Shown: positions 1-10,801 of the stretch, in pieces
Layout of the letters: each line of letters opens with the position of its first letter
How positions within the stretch are numbered: position 1 is the stretch's first letter
Assembly (NCBI RefSeq): GCF_030867095.1
Contig: NC_081824.1
Span: 140,645,433-140,709,432 of the forward strand
Source of the DNA: Alligator mississippiensis
Taxonomy: Eukaryota; Chordata; Crocodylia; Alligatoridae
DNA length: 64,000 bases
Direction: 5' to 3'
Position numbers and translations under genes: made by a program
Notes under the pieces: model-generated
Told to the model about the DNA's origin: nothing
The model's database searches: none
The model's input: the letters and a program-made list of their open reading frames with translations, nothing else

Positions 1-1385
1 TGAGGTTAAAACAGATTGTTACAAAGTGTAACAGTACTACACCACTACTGGTGTTTCATTTGCAAGTGTTGGCACCATTGTAAATAGAAATGATCATAAT
101 GAAAGCCTCAGGGGAAGATAATAATGGAAAGAAATAGGATGAGAGCATTTTAATAGTAATTAAAAGTCCTTTAAAAATTGGGCTACAGTCCCAAAGACAT
201 TAGAACTCTTAAATAAGAATTCTTATGGACTAGTGATTCTTGTACTTCTAACCTAATTTGTGAGTAAAGATTTCTAAGTTTAATGTAAAAATTGGCGATT
301 TCCCATCCACTTTCCAGACTACTGCTTTGAAAAGAATTTTTATTAGTCACAAAAGATACAGATAGAACATTTATGAGTGAAAGATACTTACAGACATGAC
401 ACAGAGAAGTGAAGGGACTAAAAAACCAAAATATGCTTATTGGAGCAAGGGGAGGAAGCAGCAGCAGTGCAGCCAAATGAAGACACTGAAAATAAAAACA
501 CTTCTGTCTGAGCAAGCTGTTTGAAGATTTTTTAAGCCACAAAGACAATGTAGGTCCTGTCCAACAAGAAATTGTAAGAGCTGGAAACATACCTAGGAAA
601 AGAGGCAATGTTAACAGTAAAATAAACATGTTGTTGTCAGAAAGGTACAAATCAATTTATGATGAATTTATGAACACTAAAATATGAACCTAGAGAAATG
701 CAGTTCTTGAAGGTCTGGGGGAAAAAAAGATTCAGTTCTGGCAGTTTTAGAGACACATTCAAGGATAGGTTAAGATACTTTCCAGTAATTCAGAAATTTA
801 AAAACAGTTTAGAAAAAAACAGCCAAGTATTGGCCATATCTTTCTTTCCCTCTTTCTGTCTCTGTCTCTCTCTTTTGTTCCCTGTCTCTGCCTGTCTCTC
901 AGCTATGGATCCAACATGCAGATTTGTAGGAAACCTCTATTCTGGATTGCTAGCAAGGTCAATGTTAGAGATGTCCAACTGTGAAGTACCTAATCCAGAT
1001 CTGAATTTTGAAATACTCTTTTCTTCAGAGGGCTGTTTAGATCCCAGGGAGTTGATGTGGCTATTTTTTAATGAAAATTAATGTAATTCTTTATTGCATG
1101 TGATGCCTAGCAATTCAGTCTCCAGGTCCTGAACTGGAGAACTAGTTAACTGATTTTCAGTTTATTGTAAGTCATAGGGCAGAATCCTGGAAAGTGTTGG
1201 GCACTCTGGCTATGATCCAACAAAAGTTTAACAAATGCTTAAATTGAAGTACATGAATAGTTCTAGCTACTAAATTAAAAAGGAATAAAGGTTTAAAAAA
1301 TAGTTTCCTCAAAAGACTTGGTAATGACCTGGATACTAGTATTTACAAGCATTTATGTGGGATTTATGTAGGATTGTTATGATAT
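1..1385. other. Unique AT-rich noncoding DNA
   Basis: No gene, RNA or clear repeat could be supported. Short open frames on both strands lack codon bias or recognisable motifs. One pyrimidine-rich TCTCTG/TCTGTC tract lies near 840-900. Likely intronic or intergenic. Confidence 0.6.
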
Positions 1386-1488
1386 TTTTTTGTGATGGTT
1401 TAGTCTGGGACAATCCTTGATCAGAGGGCTGGTCTAGATGATCTTGTCAGATCCTTTGCAGCCCTACTTTCCTATGATCCTGTGATTT
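1386..1488 (+). mobile_element. CR1: CR1 LINE 3' tail fragment
   Basis: The stretch reads as the sense 3' end of a CR1 LINE: a 'ggtctagatgatctt..cagatcctttgcagccctac' type block followed by 'ctatgatcctgtgat', a decayed form of the terminal ATTCTATGA repeats. Only about 100 bp remain, so this is a strongly 5'-truncated, old copy without coding capacity. Confidence 0.7.
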
Positions 1489-1729
1489 AACATCTGAAAG
1501 AAGTAACGGCAGTTTTAAAACAGGCAGAGGAGAAAGAAAACAGAAACCAAGATACTAAATTTATCTTCCAAGCAATTAAAGACTTTAAGGAGTAGACTAG
1601 ATGAGAAAGTTCTTTTTCTTTTCCAGTGCAGTGGCGTGCTATGCTGTACTACAGGAATTCATGGTTTGAAGAACTAAGATGCTCTGGATTTAGTTTTCCC
1701 AGTTTGCAACCATTTATTTCTGAGCCTCT

Positions 1730-1890
1730 GGCCACATCTACATGAGATGCTAACTGTGCAGTTGTTACTGCACAGTAGTTTAGTACTTGCATAGTACACA
1801 GTAGCATCATGTCCACACTTTGTGATGCGCAACGCTACTGTGCAGTAGTAATGAGCTACTGCGCAGTCAGCATCTCATAGACATGGCCAC
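1730..1890. mobile_element. Palindromic MITE (family A)
   Basis: Left end TGGCCACATCTACATGAGA and the reverse complement of the right end (TGGCCATGTCTATGAGATG) match over about 30 bp, giving a 161-bp element that is mostly inverted repeat. The interior repeats CTGTGCAGTA-like words. It has no coding capacity. The same CTACATG-type ends recur many times in this window. The family resembles the MITEs described from alligator ('Chompy'), but that name is a guess from memory. Confidence 0.75.
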
Positions 1891-2528
1891 AGGGAATATT
1901 TTTCTGCTTCTTCAAAAGAAAAATCTGCTCTGTACAGTTGGTGTTGCTTTGAACATGTCTGCTCCACTTGGTCACATGCTCAGCATGCCATGTACTATAC
2001 TTTTAATATCGAGATCACTTTAGAATTGTCAGACACCAATGCTTCAATGTATATGCAAATATTTACAAAGATACATAACTTCGCTTCACACTTCACTGTG
2101 TGATTAGAGCCTAGGACTGAACAGGACTACTCTCATGAGTAAAGTTATATATATTAAGAATTTTTTGGAGAGTTTGAATCTAATATTATATTAATCTTTA
2201 CAGCTGATAAGCAAATCTTTTCTCCCTTACAAAAAATCATAAAAAACCTCGCATTTGTTCATAGTCATCAATGTTTTTCTATAAATGTTAAGGTTTAGTT
2301 ATTATCCAGAAATTTTGGGGTTATTTTTCATTAAAAAAGGGTAAAAACTAATTTTAAAAGGGAAATTTCTCAAGGAAATTTATGTTTGGATGAAAAGGCC
2401 ATTTTTTATTCTAAAAAGTTTTGAAAGAAAATATTTGACCAGATTTATTTCAAAATCAGTGTCTCATTTATAACAAAAATTTAATGTAAAACCTTTTCCC
2501 TTAGCTCTCAACTTTTTGCTGTTTCATA
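1891..2528. other. AT-rich noncoding DNA
   Basis: No gene or repeat recognised. The stretch is AT-rich with many short A and T runs. Confidence 0.55.
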
Positions 2529-2784
2529 GGCTAGGTACAGACATTCAAAAAGCCTGAGACAGAATCAATCTAAGCTACGTAGTTTTCTGTAAGTAGCATA
2601 GTTGAGAGTGGTTGCAAACAGAACAGACATTCACCCTTTGGTGAGGAGTGGCGGGGAGAGAGATCTTAGGTTCTGCCATTTGTAATCCAGTCTGTATGTG
2701 CTGAACTTCTGTTCTGTTCCGTTCTGGGTATACACCAGTTTCCAATTACTTTTACCAGTAAAAGTGTAATGTCTTTGCCTGGGC
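2529..2784. mobile_element. TIR element, family C (about 256 bp)
   Basis: The left end GGCTAGGTACAGACATTC and the reverse complement of the right end (GCCCAGGCAAAGACATTAC) share a GACATT core in an inverted arrangement. A second copy lies at 52883-53160 in the opposite orientation. Both copies are flanked by ATA on each side, suggesting a 3-bp target duplication as in PIF/Harbinger-type elements. No transposase is encoded; non-autonomous. Confidence 0.65.
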
Positions 2785-4230
2785 ATACAGAGGTCCCAAT
2801 CCTGAGCTGGTATAAATTGGCACTGCTCCACTAAAGTTAATTTACATCAAGTGAAGACCTGGCTCAGCAAGTGTCATGTTCTCTCATCATAAATATTATT
2901 CTTTTACATGTCATGAAGACAAGGGTCAGCCAAAACAATTTAAAAAATCACAAGGTAGTGGATTGCTGACTTCTGAAAGACCTTGGGTTTCTAAGGGAAG
3001 GAAGTAGAAGCTTATTCAAAAATAAAATCTGGGAACTATTTTGACAGAAGCATTGCAAGCCATGACTTGTAGCCCATAAAATTTAACTATTTTACTGTTT
3101 TACAGCTTTACTGTTATTTAATTTTCCTAATGTTGGTTGTTTTTTTGTGGGGCACTGGGGAGGATTGTACATTCTGCCTATCTTTGTACAGATAAGAAAA
3201 AATGTATCTTTAACTCGGTATACAGAGTGAGTGAATGGTTTTTATAATAATGTCTTGGAGGTGTTTTAACTTTGTTCACTACTAATAAGATAAAACTTAA
3301 TTTTAAATAGAATACGTAAGCTAAGAATTTCAAAAGTGACCACTGATTCTGGTAACAGTGATTCTGGGAGCCTACATGAGACATCTTAAGGGGCCTGATT
3401 TTCAAAGTACAGATATTCTGTACTTTCTTTCAGTACTTTACTTGTTTCAAGTTGTTCACCCAAAAAGTCAGGGTTGAAAGGACTGAGGGCTAAATTATTC
3501 CCTCAGATAGGGAAAAAAACCCCACAGTATCCCTTTGCTTTAATAAGGGTTGTATACCTAAATTTGAGGGTCCAGACTGCCCCAAACTTTAAATCATAGC
3601 ATGTATATTTCTTTTCTTTTGAAAAATAGTAATAGACATATACAGTTGTTTGTGATAATTCAGTCATTTGTGTATCATAATCAGTATAGCAATTATTCTA
3701 TAATCTTTGTTTTTCTTAAAAATTGACTATTTTTTAACTTCTGTTAGTTTGGCTTTTAATAATAACCTGTGTTTTCTCTGTACAGCGTTCACATGCAGAG
3801 GTTGGAATATGTATTGACCTGTGTAAATGTAAAGGCCTAGTCTTGCAAACACTGATTCATGTGAGGTGTTCCATTTAACTAAAAAACCCAGCCATGCGGG
3901 TAAATGTTTTCAGGATCAGGACCTAGATCTCTCCTAGCTTACAGAAAATCAGGTGTATTTAATGGAATAGTTTCCCAGAGGCAGTACATTTTCTAATGGC
4001 ACAGGTGAAATAGAAAGGTGCATTTCATTATTCGTCTCTGGATTTGTAATCCATTAAAATATTACATTTGCTTTTCAAATGTATGAGTCCTGTATCACCA
4101 GTTATATTTTATTTGCTTGTTCTTATTTTAAGGCACCTTGTTCCATCTGGCAAACATAGATCATAGTCAAACAATTTGGGGCTAAGGCGAGCTAAATGGC
4201 ACATCAATGTTTTTGCTGAAAGAACAGTGT
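2785..4230. other. Unique AT-rich noncoding DNA
   Basis: No supported gene or repeat; a 75-codon open frame here has no family features. Confidence 0.55.
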
Positions 4231-4726
4231 GTGCATCTACATGTGCAATTCAGGTGAAGCAATAAATGCCAGAGTAGTTTGTAGTGGAGTTAAATGCTCC
4301 CAGGCATAGTGTCTACATATGCACCTGGGACAGCAGCACTTTTGAGCTGGGGAGGAGCAGGTCCAGGCTGGCAGTGGGCTCCAGAGGTCAGCCCTGGGCT
4401 TTGGGTCATGGCAGCAGGCAGCAGAAGGGCTAGCTGGGGCATGAGAGTGCCAAACATGCAGAGCCATGTGGCTAGGCAGCAGACAGGGAGCTGGCTCCCT
4501 GATGCCCAGGCTTACTAGGTACAGTTTCTGTCAGTGGCCCCTGTCCACACAAGTGTTTTATCATAGTTATTTACTCCTCCATAGGACAGTACTGTCCCCA
4601 ATACTACTATCCTCTGTTGGAGTTAATTCGTTTACTGCACCCTAATACTAGTGCACGTGTAGTCTGTGATGCTTTACTGCAGAGTTAATTAGTCAACTCT
4701 ACAGTAAAGTGCATGTGTAGATGCAC
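4231..4726. mobile_element. MITE-like element, family A, GC-rich core
   Basis: Ends GTGCATCTACATGTGCAA and, inverted, GTGCATCTACACATGCACT form terminal inverted repeats about 496 bp apart. The interior near 4320-4510 is GC-rich (GCTGGGGAGGAGCAG, GGGCATGAGAGTGC) and recurs at 16.6, 54.2 and 55.8 kb. Both strands hold spurious short frames. Non-autonomous. Confidence 0.7.
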
Positions 4727-6279
4727 CCAATGTCACTATGTCTACCCAAAGTATGGTTGTATAATTGGTTATCCCAAACAATGTTTCCCAGAAGATATAT
4801 GCACAAGCCAAAGATCATGTCATTTTACAGCTGAAACAAACATCAAGTCCTGCATACTGTGACCAGGAAGCTAGATTACCAAAAAATAGAACATTTTGTG
4901 GCATGAGAAAAGTGCAAAATATTGGATGTGTATGATAACTAAACTGTATTATGCCATATGTTGGTCTTGTCTCTTGACCAGACACAGTAAAAGTGCCTAC
5001 CGAAGGCAAGTAAGTAACTGGGCAAGCAGGTTGTATCCAACCCTTACTACAGAGTGAGTTTTCTACAGAATAAAATCTAAGGCAAATAATTACTCTGTAA
5101 TAGTTGTGCCATGTGTCTACACCCTTAGTTTCACTTTGCTGCTATTCAGACAGTATGTATCTAAAATGTGACAGAATACTAACATATAAAAATTAATTAT
5201 AGGTGGTAATGCTGCATGAACTCAGATATTAAAATGAGTTAAAATTTGCAGTTCAGTGTGACAAACTGTTTCTGAATTCTGAATTATGGCCATTCAGGGC
5301 ATGATTTAGGAAAGTCTCTCTCTCCAGCAGAGAATTAAACCACATGCTTATGTCCCATTTAAAGTTAAGCCAATACTTACATAAATTCCTAAATCTGAAT
5401 GAACTTCACTACCTTCTTTAGTATTTCCCTGAAGCAGGTCCTTAAAGTTTAATAATGTACTTTTTTGATTACTTCCCATTTGACTTCTGGACAGTAATTT
5501 GAATTCATAAATTTAAATGGGCACTGCTGTGTCTTTTCATTACTTAGCATAAAAAGCGCTCTGTTATCATTTTTCTAATTATCTTCACATGGGAAAAGAA
5601 CAACATGCTAAGTCTTATTAGAATTGTTTGGGATTTAATTGATTTAATCGTTTTCTTTGATGAAAACATTTTCAGTCAAATAAACTTGCTGCTTAGCTGC
5701 ATCTAGGTGATTTAAAAGGCTGCAAATGTTGATGTTAAGGGACTGCCAGCACCAGCAGCAGCACTATGTGAAACTCACGAAGTTCAGAGGTCGGTTTGGT
5801 TTGAATATGTATTAAATACTTATCCAAGCTCCTTCAGGGTGGAAAATGGGCCTGAAATCTCTCTTTTTGTTTCCTTAAATGAGATTTTCAGTCCTTCCTG
5901 GCTTGGGGCAGAAGGGAAATGCCATGAGAAGAATCTTTCTTATACTGTTTTGGTATTTGGGGGCTGGTCTAAAGCCAAAGTAACAATTCTCCATCATTAC
6001 TGGCTGGAATGGCAGATAGCAGGATGGGATATAGTGGGACAACTATCTGGTTTCAAGAGCACTGTGGTGGGGAACAAGAAATTCAGTCTCATTTGGTTTA
6101 CCCAATTTAAAGGTACCTCTTCCTTTGCCCAAAATGGAGAGGGACATGCAGTGCACCTCCAGTCTAGTCAAATGAGCCTCAGTTGACCCCACAGTGCCAA
6201 CAAAAAAATAAACAAACAAGTTATTCTCAAGCTAGGCATCAAAACCTCATGTCTTTGCCAAATTATATAGCATAGTTAT
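4727..6279. other. Noncoding DNA
   Basis: No gene supported. An open frame of 115 codons at 5839-6186 on the + strand starts at GTG, has no recognised motif and is probably chance. Confidence 0.5.
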
Positions 6280-6870
6280 CGAAGCGTAACTAGGTGCACA
6301 GTGCAGGCATAGCGACTGTGGGGGTAGATGTCACCTCCTTTTTTGCTGAGGTGACATTACTTCCCTCAACAGTAAACTTTGGCCACTGCTTCTGCACCAT
6401 GTGCTGCTGCTGCTGCTCTGTCCTTCCCACAGCCGGAGCCGGAGTGGGAGCTGCTGCAGGAAAGGTACAGGGGGAGAGAGTGGGGTATGGGAGGTAAGGT
6501 CCTGGCTGCACCACACATGCAGGCAGGACTGAGAATCCCTGCACCTAACGGGGCTCGTAGTCCCAGCTGTCCCATATGCACAGCTAGGACTGAGAGCCCC
6601 ATCAGGTGTGGGGATTCACAGCCCCAGCTGTGCATATGGCTGCAGGATTCTCGGCCCCCGTGGCCATGGGGTGCTGCTGCAGTCGCCCAGCTGTGGGAAT
6701 GCATGGAGCACCCTGAAGCTGGGAGTTCACAATGGCTGGGAAACTACAGCAGCTGTGATCTGCAAGCTGCAGACTGCCTACACATGAAAATTAAAGCTGG
6801 ATAAAGTTTTCAGCAATAGCTTTATAGCTGATTGGACCTTTTTAAGGTGTGATAGTTATTTGCATGTGTA
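6280..6870. repeat. GC-rich, probably transposon-derived patch
   Basis: Composition jumps from AT-rich to GC-rich, with CTGCTG runs, 'GCCCCAGCTGTG' words and overlapping frames on both strands, as expected of high-GC repeat interior. The left edge 'gcgtaactaggtgc' resembles the GCGTAGCTAGG terminus seen again at 61.08 kb. I could not define a matching right edge. Confidence 0.4.
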
Positions 6871-7433
6871 GCCAGTCTAGATTTATTGCCTAATTAACAA
6901 GGTGATTGAGCAATAGATATAATGTGTTGGTGGGACTTGAGAGGTTAATGCAAACAGAGCATTCCCAGCTGTCCTGGATTTTCCTGACAATCCCATAACA
7001 TTTTTTAAAGATCTATAATCATCTCTGTCTTAAGTCACCAGTAGGATGGCCCCTATATCCCAGAATAACCCTTTGTGGGTGTGTTCTCACATCAGGTGTG
7101 CTATAAGAGGTAAAGCAGGAGAGAAGGTAAGGAGCAGTAGAAGACTGAAAGCTGAAGCTAATTGCCTGTTTCATATTTGATTTGGGTCCTGCCAAGGCAT
7201 TGCAGGAGGCTAAGAGAAGAATGTTTTCCATCCATCATAAAGTCCAGTAGATCTCAATCTGTGGACTTTTACATTTTCATTTGTTGTAATTATTTCATAT
7301 TAACATATTCTCAGTGTTCCTCTACCTTCAACAAGCCCCAAAAAGCTTTGTATATTTCTGGTGCTTTGTCCCTTTCCAGTCTTCTCTCTGAGCTTTCATT
7401 TGTCTTTTCATTATTAATTACATTTTTCTTGTT
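6871..7433. other. Noncoding DNA
   Basis: Unique-looking sequence between the GC-rich patch and the CR1. No gene supported. Confidence 0.5.
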
Positions 7434-8281
7434 TCATAGTTTCATAGTTTCTAGGGTCAGAAGGGACCTGAACAGATCAAGTCTGACCCACTGCCCTGGG
7501 CAGGAATGAGTGCTGGGATCATAATACCCCAGCCAGATATCTATCCAACCTCCTCTTGAAGACCCCCAAGGTAGGGGAGAGCACCACCTCCCTTTGGAGC
7601 CCATCCCAGAGCCTGGCAGCCCTAACCATAAAGTAATGCCTCCTAATATCAAGCTTGAACCTACTCTCAATGAATTTGCGGCCATTAATCCTTGCTATCG
7701 CAGGTGGTGCCTGGGGGAACAGAGCCTCACCTGTTTTCTGTTGTTCCCCCCTGCTGAGTTTATAGATGGCCACCAGATCCCCTCTCAGTCTTCTCTTGTG
7801 GAGGCTGAATAGATTCAGGCCCTTTAGTCTATCTTTGTTGGGCCTGGCCTGCTGCCCCCTTGACCATGCGAGTGGCCCTCCTGTGGGCCCTCTCAAGGTT
7901 AGCCACATCCCTCTTGAAGTGTGGTGCCCAGAACTGGATGCAGTACTCCAACTGCAGCCTGACCAGCACCACATAGAGGGGAAGGATCGCCTCCGTGGAC
8001 CTGCTTGTGATGCATCTGTAGATGCACGACAAGGTGCAGTTAGCCTTACTGACCGCTTCCTCGCATTGGCAGCTTATGTCCATCCTGGAGTCAACAATGA
8101 CTCCAAGATCCCTTTCAGCCACTGTGTTGTCGAGAAGGGCGTTCCCCAGCCTATAGGTGTGTTGCAGGTTCCTTCTCCCTAAATGCAGCACCTTGCACTT
8201 GTCTGCATTGAATTCCATTCTGTTCTCATCCGCCCACCTCTGTAACCTGTCTAGATCTAGTTGGATTCTGTCCCTCCCCTC
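7434..8281 (-). mobile_element. CR1: CR1 LINE 3' part, interrupted by ERV
   Basis: This minus-strand CR1 has its 3' end at 7434-7450 (TTTCATAG repeats as read on +). Its reverse translation gives the C-terminal part of CR1 ORF2. One frame (about 8281 to 7829) has the post-FADD block with DLDRLQRWADENRMEFN and CKVLHLG. An overlapping frame (7974 to 7519) ends SPTLGVFKRRLDRYLAGVL. The two frames show at least one frameshift between about 7829 and 7974, so it is dead. The element stops at 8281 where the ERV begins and resumes at 14944. Confidence 0.92.
8277..8281. repeat. 5-bp target-site duplication (left), CCCTC
   Basis: CCCTC lies immediately before the TG of the 5' LTR, and CCCTC lies immediately after the CA of the 3' LTR (14944-14948). 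Five-base duplications are normal for several retrovirus groups. The pair shows that the two LTRs belong to one insertion into the CR1. Confidence 0.85.
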
Positions 8282-8499
8282 TGTCATAACCCAATGAGTT
8301 TGGTGCCTCGGCACTATGGAATTTTCTTGACACAGAGCCTCTTGCACAGCGAGGGTTTTTGTTGCATAAAGAACCCGCGTCCAGGAGAGTGTTCCTGCCA
8401 CTTTTGCAGCTGCTTTTGCAGGATGCATTTTCTCTTTGCAGCACGGAGGTGCACGGTGCAAAGAGTTTGTGCCATTCAGATGTAAATTCATGCCCCGCA

Positions 8500-8562
8500 A
8501 TTGGCTAGTGCTAAATTATTCATACGTGGCGGCCAGTAATTGGCTTGCTGGCCGTTTAAAAA
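8500..8562 (+). promoter_or_regulatory. LTR core promoter candidates
   Basis: Two ATTGGCT words (inverted CCAAT boxes) at 8500-8506 and 8539-8545 precede TTTAAAAA at 8555-8562. Both boxes and the TATA-like box are unchanged in the 3' LTR. Spacing fits an RNA polymerase II promoter with transcription starting some 25-30 bp downstream, which would define U3/R near 8590. This is inferred from motifs only. Confidence 0.5.
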
Positions 8563-8641
8563 TTAGCGCAACTTCTGCCCAAGTCGAAGAACTTTGAGCA
8601 CGCTGCAGAGTGCCTCTTAGAGATCCGACTTGCAGCTAGCT

Positions 8642-8668
8642 GATCGATAGACTGATCACCTATCGATC
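8642..8668 (+). promoter_or_regulatory. Conserved LTR stem-loop in presumed R/U5
   Basis: GATCGATAG and CTATCGATC form a perfect 9-bp stem around the loop ACTGATCAC. The same structure is intact at 14654-14680. If transcription starts near 8590, it lies in the transcript leader, where retroviruses carry TAR-like or dimerisation hairpins. Function is inference. Confidence 0.5.
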
Positions 8669-8820
8669 CTTCTTCCCGTCGCCGAACGCAGTCCCAGACG
8701 TACCCTTTTCCGCCGGCTTGAATTACGGACGAGTTTACTGGCATTGGCCTTGCCAGCTGGAGCAACTCACATTGTTGTCCAGACGACCGAACCGTTTCCA
8801 TCGCAGCCACCTGCAACATA

Positions 8821-8826
8821 AGTAAA
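8821..8826 (+). terminator. Variant poly(A) signal AGTAAA in LTR
   Basis: AGTAAA followed by a T-run (GTTTTTTG) is present here and at 14834-14839 in the 3' LTR. No AATAAA occurs in either LTR, so this is the best candidate hexamer for 3' end formation. Confidence 0.45.
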
Positions 8827-8929
8827 GTTTTTTGCAACCATTAAGCTTGTCAGCCTCTCTTTTCACCAGCCCGCCCTGATGAACGGGTAAATTCTGAATC
8901 ACCTTGAGTTGGTTCAGCCCGGCCGAGAC

Positions 8930-10801
8930 ATGGCGACGAGGATGGGATCAGGATCACCGCGGCACATGCCGATGGGATCAAAGGGCACGGTGATGGAGAA
9001 GAACTTAATTGGGTGCTGCCCCTGGCGCACCGGGAACCGCCACGTAGAGAATGCTAACGATCTATGGGAGCATATCGCTTACCACCAGGCGGTAGAAGGG
9101 GAGGAAAGAAGTATTGATGGTTACTACTCCGTAAAAAGAGAAGAGACTGTAATAAAAGAATGGAGAACAAAGCTATCCCTAGGGGAGTTCGGATGCATAA
9201 TGGGGAGCGACCGGGTTTACTATCGGCCCCCGGAAGAAACATCAACAATATCCCTAGCCGGGGTGAAAGTGCGGAAGGCAGAAAAGCTGACCCCCGCTCA
9301 GGAGTTCACCCAATGCACCCGATACTTGAAGGAGGGGGGGGAACCCACCCCCGCGGACTGGTTCAACTGTCCGGATTTGGTGCCTGAGTCGCGGGGCCAT
9401 GAGCTCCTCGTTCAGCTGTGGGAGGATTTAGAAACTAAGGGCCGTCACAAGCCGAAGTGGGGTCTAATTAAATGGAAAAAGGGAAAGATGATCAATGTGC
9501 TGTTCCATGCAGTAACGGGCCTACTGAGGGAATACGCGAATCTGGAGGCTCAGATATATACTGCAGGTAAAGAATCGCTGGAGCGGACAGCAAAGGGCTC
9601 CGGAGCAGCGTTTCTTAACAGTGCCAGCCGCATGATGTTGCTAGCAGAAAATGGCGGCGAAAGAAGCGCTAGCTACCCAGGGAACCCGGAAAGGAGGGGC
9701 AGAGTTATGGAAGACCCGGCGGGGATTCCCTTGGTGACTCCACCCCCTGAGGTGACGTCATTCCCTGCAACCACGCCTCTTTACCACAGGGAGGGGGCAA
9801 TGGGAGGAGGGATGTACCCAATGCTCCCAGATGCAGAATTTAACCCTCTCTCTGCCGCAGCTTACCCGATAGCAGTGACAAAGCATGTTGAGGATGAAGA
9901 AGGTACCACACGTACCACCACTATCTCTCGTACACGCACCAGACCAGAGATTCAAGAGCTTTGCAAAGACTCTAAAATCAGGCCGGAAGAAACCCTGGCC
10001 ATATGGTTAGGAAGACTGATAGTGGAATTTGGATCCGACACTCTGGATAAAGAAGAAGCGAGTGCCCTGACACGACAAGCAGCGTGGAGCGGAGGGCGCG
10101 CTACTGATTTGAATGTGGTCACGGACAGTGCCCACTGGCCCATCCCACTCCCGACGCTTGTGGTAGGACAGGTGACCCACAAATTTCACACCTGGCACAA
10201 GGATTGCCCGAAGAAGGCTACAGCAGAACAACTTCTCCTGGCTATAGTTGGAGTGTCGTATCTCTCATGGAGCCCAAAAACAAATCCTATGGGACTAACA
10301 GCAGTCCAGCGTAAAGAGAGATGGGCTCATAGTTACCTATCGGACCCCGGGGCAATTCCAACACCCTTGGAAGCTATAGATGCCTGCGTGGAGGTGTATG
10401 GAGGAGCGAATGCTGTTACACTCCGACTCTTCTTGAACCCAATAGCAGGACAACCAGTGGGAAGTCTTTTAGGCCATCTCCCACGATTGCAGGCACTTAT
10501 GAAGCAAGGTGAGGAAGCTTCTAATGACACAAGGGATCGACCTTCAGCGTACCTGGCTGCAACATTGAGGCCTAGCCGTCCAGGGTATACCCCTCAGCGA
10601 GAGCCATGGGGGTCACCTCCAAGGACCCCAAAAGAAAGAATCTCAAAGGAAAGAACTCTGAAGGAAAGGACTATGTTCGGATTTCTTCTCGCTCACTCCG
10701 GACTAACAAAGGCTCAATTGAGACTTTTGGGAGACAAGGCCCAGGCTAGTATGGCTGAAGCAATGGGATTTAATTTTGAGGATCCGTCAAAAAACAAGTA
10801 A
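8930..10801 (+). CDS. gag: ERV Gag polyprotein, intact ORF
   Basis: An open frame of 623 codons from the ATG straddling the LTR/PBS junction (-3 G, +4 G). The ATG at 8972, followed by GSKGTV, is an alternative start and gives an N-myristoylation-like sequence. Seen features, numbered from 8930: Cys29/Cys30-His38-His48-His52, which could be a small zinc finger (C-x7-H-x9-H-x3-H); a YPML late-domain-like motif at 296; and a C-terminal lysine/arginine stretch with three KER words. There is no CCHC zinc knuckle and no obvious major homology region, so the Gag assignment rests on position, size, late-domain motif and overlap with pol. It ends in TAA overlapping the pol ATG (TAATG). An intact frame of this size within a broken provirus suggests modest age or selection. 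Confidence 0.85.
   Translation: MATRMGSGSPRHMPMGSKGTVMEKNLIGCCPWRTGNRHVENANDLWEHIAYHQAVEGEERSIDGYYSVKREETVIKEWRTKLSLGEFGCIMGSDRVYYRPPEETSTISLAGVKVRKAEKLTPAQEFTQCTRYLKEGGEPTPADWFNCPDLVPESRGHELLVQLWEDLETKGRHKPKWGLIKWKKGKMINVLFHAVTGLLREYANLEAQIYTAGKESLERTAKGSGAAFLNSASRMMLLAENGGERSASYPGNPERRGRVMEDPAGIPLVTPPPEVTSFPATTPLYHREGAMGGGMYPMLPDAEFNPLSAAAYPIAVTKHVEDEEGTTRTTTISRTRTRPEIQELCKDSKIRPEETLAIWLGRLIVEFGSDTLDKEEASALTRQAAWSGGRATDLNVVTDSAHWPIPLPTLVVGQVTHKFHTWHKDCPKKATAEQLLLAIVGVSYLSWSPKTNPMGLTAVQRKERWAHSYLSDPGAIPTPLEAIDACVEVYGGANAVTLRLFLNPIAGQPVGSLLGHLPRLQALMKQGEEASNDTRDRPSAYLAATLRPSRPGYTPQREPWGSPPRTPKERISKERTLKERTMFGFLLAHSGLTKAQLRLLGDKAQASMAEAMGFNFEDPSKNK
8931..8948 (+). promoter_or_regulatory. Primer-binding site for tRNA-Ser(GCT)
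   Basis: TGGCGACGAGGATGGGAT directly abuts the CA end of the 5' LTR, with no spacer. It is the exact complement (18/18) of the 3' end of vertebrate tRNA-Ser(GCT), recalled as ATCCCATCCTCGTCG plus CCA. A serine-tRNA primer is uncommon; the human HERV-S group is the familiar example. The gag ATG at 8930 and a second in-frame ATG at 8942 overlap this site. Confidence 0.85.

Larger units (their letters stand above)
8282..8930 (+). repeat. 5' LTR (649 bp)
   Basis: Starts TGTCATAACCC and ends GGCCGAGACA. It aligns over its whole length with 14291-14943. By hand I counted about 30 substitutions, mostly transitions and many at CpG, plus a 3-bp and a 1-bp indel. Promoter-like elements include two inverted CCAAT boxes (ATTGGCT at 8500 and 8539) and a TATA-like TTTAAAAA at 8555. 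A variant poly(A) signal AGTAAA is at 8821. Confidence 0.93.

Noticed and set aside
8282..8500. Minus-strand frame 7829-8500 as one 223-residue protein
   Set aside because: Its first third is antisense LTR and the rest is CR1 RT. It is a chance fusion across the ERV insertion point.
8909..8929. Extension of the gag ORF upstream to a TTG at 8909
   Set aside because: TTG is not a credible start for a retroviral gag, and these codons lie in the LTR. The first ATG in frame is at 8930.
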